Assembly: GCA_023397475.1 (NCBI GenBank)
Contig: JAEWUD010000031.1
Location: 1 to 8,406, forward strand
Reading direction: 5' to 3'
Length of the DNA stretch: 8,406 bases
Source of the DNA: Bacillota bacterium
GTDB lineage: Bacteria > Bacillota > Clostridia > Saccharofermentanales > Saccharofermentanaceae
Shown one piece after another: positions 6,662 through 8,406 of the stretch. The notes under the pieces are model-generated. The model made no database searches. It worked only from the letters and a program-made list of their open reading frames with translations, and was not told the DNA's origin. A program made the translations under genes and the position numbers. Within the stretch, counting starts at the first letter, position 1, and the number at the start of each line of letters is the position of its first letter.

Positions 6662-7770
6662 TCCTTGTCTGTCTCCTCACATTGGCTGTCCGCAATATAA
6701 GAGGCTAGTTGATCAGCGCAGATGGCAGCCGGATCTTCGCCTGTTGTGTATCGCTTGTACCACTCGACGGTCTTCGCGATCGTCGATGAGAAGGCCCATA
6801 CGGGCGTCCACCCGATGCGATTCTCGATCTTGGATATATCCAACTTCAGGTATCCGGCCTCGTGCGGCTGCGGATTCTTATCAATCTCAAACGATGCGCC
6901 GTCGCCCCAATCTGCGCAAATGGTTCGCACGACAGATTCGACGTTTCTCGCGTCCTCCGAACGGGGTCCGATGTTCCAACCCTCCGCGTAGGCGGCACCG
7001 TCGGTATAGAGCTTCTGCGCGAGAAGAAGATATCCTCCCACGGGCTCCAGAACATGCTGCCAGGGCCTTGTAGCGTACGGTGAACGAATATAGACAGGAG
7101 TATTGGTCATGACGGCGCGCATGATATCGGGAATCAGACGATCCCCGGCCCAATCACCGCCGCCGATCACGTTGCCCGCCCGGGCGGACGCGATGGCAAC
7201 GCCATGTTCGGCATAAGACTTCGGATGGAAATAACTTCTCCGGTAGGAGGAGACGACAAGCTCGGCGCAACCTTTGCTGTTGGAATACGGGTCATAGCCG
7301 CCCATCGCTTCATCCTCGCGATAACCCCATACCCATTCGCGGTTCTCGTAGCATTTGTCGGTGGTCACGATGACGACCGAGCGAACGCCGCCCGTCTGTC
7401 GGATTGCCTCGAGAACGTTCACGGTACCCATGACATTAATCGCGTACGTGTCCACAGGTATCTTGTAGGATTCCCGAACCAGTGGCTGTGCGGCCATATG
7501 AATGACGATCTCCGGTTTCACATCGGCGAAGACACGAAGAAGATGATCGAGGTCACGGACATCTCCGATGATCGAACGCATGCCGTCCGCGACGCGGGCG
7601 TCGACGAAAAGCGACGGGTTCGTCGGAGGCTCGAGCGAAAAACCCGTAAGATCGGCGCCCATCTGTTTGAGCCAGATCGACATCCAGGATCCCTTGAATC
7701 CGGTGTGGCCTGTGAGTAAGACTCGTTTACTGTTCCAAAATGAGGGATCGGCAGGGCAGAATCGATGCAT
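6658..7770 (-). CDS. rfbG: CDP-glucose 4,6-dehydratase
   Basis: This 370-residue extended short-chain dehydrogenase/reductase converts CDP-D-glucose to CDP-4-keto-6-deoxy-D-glucose, the first committed intermediate of CDP-3,6-dideoxyhexoses (abequose, paratose, tyvelose, ascarylose, yersiniose). It has the NAD motif TGHTGFKG (20-27), HMAAQPLVRES (91-101), the TTDKCYEN segment (136-143) typical of CDP-glucose dehydratases, and the catalytic YSNSK (Y162, K166). ARAGNVIGGGDWAGDRLIPD and RPWQHVLEP are further family signatures. The length agrees with Salmonella RfbG (about 359). The start at 7770 is preceded by AAGGAG (minus strand, 7784-7779) with 8-nt spacing, and lies 21 bp after the rfbF stop, so the two are co-transcribed. 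Its stop overlaps the HAD-hydrolase start. All expected catalytic residues are present and assignment is firm. Confidence 0.95.
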   Translation of the reverse strand: MHRFCPADPSFWNSKRVLLTGHTGFKGSWMSIWLKQMGADLTGFSLEPPTNPSLFVDARVADGMRSIIGDVRDLDHLLRVFADVKPEIVIHMAAQPLVRESYKIPVDTYAINVMGTVNVLEAIRQTGGVRSVVIVTTDKCYENREWVWGYREDEAMGGYDPYSNSKGCAELVVSSYRRSYFHPKSYAEHGVAIASARAGNVIGGGDWAGDRLIPDIMRAVMTNTPVYIRSPYATRPWQHVLEPVGGYLLLAQKLYTDGAAYAEGWNIGPRSEDARNVESVVRTICADWGDGASFEIDKNPQPHEAGYLKLDISKIENRIGWTPVWAFSSTIAKTVEWYKRYTTGEDPAAICADQLASYIADSQCEETDKE

Positions 7771-7791
7771 GATGAAATCTCCTTACGTAAA

Positions 7792-8406
7792 TTACCAGAT
7801 CTTCCAGGGCGCGTTGCCCTCCGCCCACATAGCGTCAAGCGCCTGCTTGTCGCGCAGAGTGTCCATCGGACGCCAGAAGCCCTGGTGGCGGTAACACGAG
7901 AGCTTTCCCTCCGCGGCCAGTGTCTCCAACGGAGTGCGCTCGAGAACGCAGGAATCGCCGTCCAAATAATTGAAAAGCTCCGGTTCGGCGACCATGAAAC
8001 CGCCGTTGATCCAGGAACCGTCGCCTTTGGGCTTCTCGGCGAACCCGGAGATCTTACTGTCCTCTGTGAGTGCGAGAGCGCCGAAACGACCGTCAATCTG
8101 GACGCCCGTGAGTGTACAGACGGCGCCGGAAGCGCGATGTTGCTCGATCACAGCGGGGATGTTGACATTGGAAACGCCATCTCCGTAGGTGATCAGGAAT
8201 GGCTCGTCGCCGACATAGGGCTGAATGCGCTTGATACGACCGCCGGTCATTGTGTTAAGCCCCGTGTTGACGAGGGTCACACTCCACGGCTCGGCGATAT
8301 TCTTATGAACGACCTTACGGTTTCCGTCGCGGAAATCGAAGGTAACGTCGGACATATGCATATAATAATCAGCGAAATACTCCTTGATAACGTGACCCTT
8401 GTAACC
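7792..8406 (-). CDS. rfbF: Glucose-1-phosphate cytidylyltransferase (5' end beyond window)
   Basis: This enzyme makes CDP-D-glucose from CTP and alpha-D-glucose 1-phosphate, feeding RfbG. The frame stays open to the window edge, and the 204 visible residues start GYKGHVIKEYFADYYMHMSD, so the Met codon at 8361 is internal and not the true start. Family hallmarks are GYKG, MTGGRIKR, FLITYGDGVS (the metal-binding region), GRFGAL, FAEKPKGDG, WINGGFMV, and the C-terminal GFWRPMDTLRDK with the terminal APWKIW. Compared with the 257-residue Salmonella RfbF, about 53 N-terminal residues, including the LAGGxGTRL nucleotide-binding loop, should lie beyond 8406. It is the most upstream gene visible on this strand, so the operon promoter is outside the window. 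Confidence 0.95.
   Translation of the reverse strand, partial: GYKGHVIKEYFADYYMHMSDVTFDFRDGNRKVVHKNIAEPWSVTLVNTGLNTMTGGRIKRIQPYVGDEPFLITYGDGVSNVNIPAVIEQHRASGAVCTLTGVQIDGRFGALALTEDSKISGFAEKPKGDGSWINGGFMVAEPELFNYLDGDSCVLERTPLETLAAEGKLSCYRHQGFWRPMDTLRDKQALDAMWAEGNAPWKIW

Noticed and set aside
7204..7719. 171-codon open frame on the plus strand
   Set aside because: It is antisense to rfbG, with no ribosome binding site and no family resemblance.
7518..8096. 192-codon open frame on the minus strand spanning the rfbF-rfbG junction
   Set aside because: It runs in a different frame across two firmly identified genes and its arginine/serine-rich composition is typical of an off-frame translation.
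7792..8361. rfbF starting at the ATG at 8361
   Set aside because: The frame continues to the window edge with GYKGHVIKEYF, a conserved RfbF segment, so this methionine is internal and the gene is cut by the window.

Overview
The window is part of a cell-surface polysaccharide / nucleotide-sugar biosynthesis locus from a bacterium. The strong AGGAGG-type ribosome binding sites, the sigma-70/sigma-A style promoter and the compact hairpin terminators suggest a moderate-GC Firmicute (Clostridia-like). That assignment is tentative: no rRNA or housekeeping marker is present, and surface-sugar genes move between phyla.

Left part, + strand. Positions 51-1360 hold a broken polytopic membrane protein that resembles a GT39/ArnT-type glycosyltransferase. 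It is split into two frames and appears to lack its middle third. A good promoter (1441-1469) then starts a sugar-precursor unit. This unit has a 606-residue ThDP-dependent enzyme of the acetolactate-synthase superfamily, a 265-residue HpcH/HpaI (citrate-lyase-beta type) aldolase-like protein, a strong intrinsic terminator, and ugd, the UDP-glucose 6-dehydrogenase (388 residues, active-site Cys253).

Centre. The gap 5456-5833 is largely a 335-bp element bounded by 14-bp imperfect terminal inverted repeats (GGG[G/A]CTGTCTCAAA). It has no transposase gene and looks like an IS remnant or MITE. Its left end folds into an intrinsic terminator downstream of ugd, and it contains a second, perfect 12-bp hairpin.

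Right part, - strand, converging on the left part. In transcription order it holds rfbF (glucose-1-phosphate cytidylyltransferase, 5' end beyond the window), rfbG (CDP-glucose 4,6-dehydratase), and a Cof-type HAD hydrolase whose start overlaps the rfbG stop in an ATGA.

How they may work together. RfbF and RfbG make CDP-4-keto-6-deoxyglucose, the entry point to CDP-3,6-dideoxyhexoses. In Yersinia, a ThDP enzyme of the acetolactate-synthase family (YerE) adds a two-carbon unit from pyruvate to a CDP-4-keto-3,6-dideoxy sugar, giving the branched sugar yersiniose. A ThDP enzyme of that superfamily beside the CDP-glucose genes makes a branched CDP-sugar a reasonable hypothesis. The aldolase-like protein would then be an uncharacterised partner. 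Ugd would supply UDP-glucuronate for the same polymer. The C-3 dehydratase (RfbH/DdhC type) and reductases this pathway needs are not in the window and should lie beyond 8406 if the idea is right.
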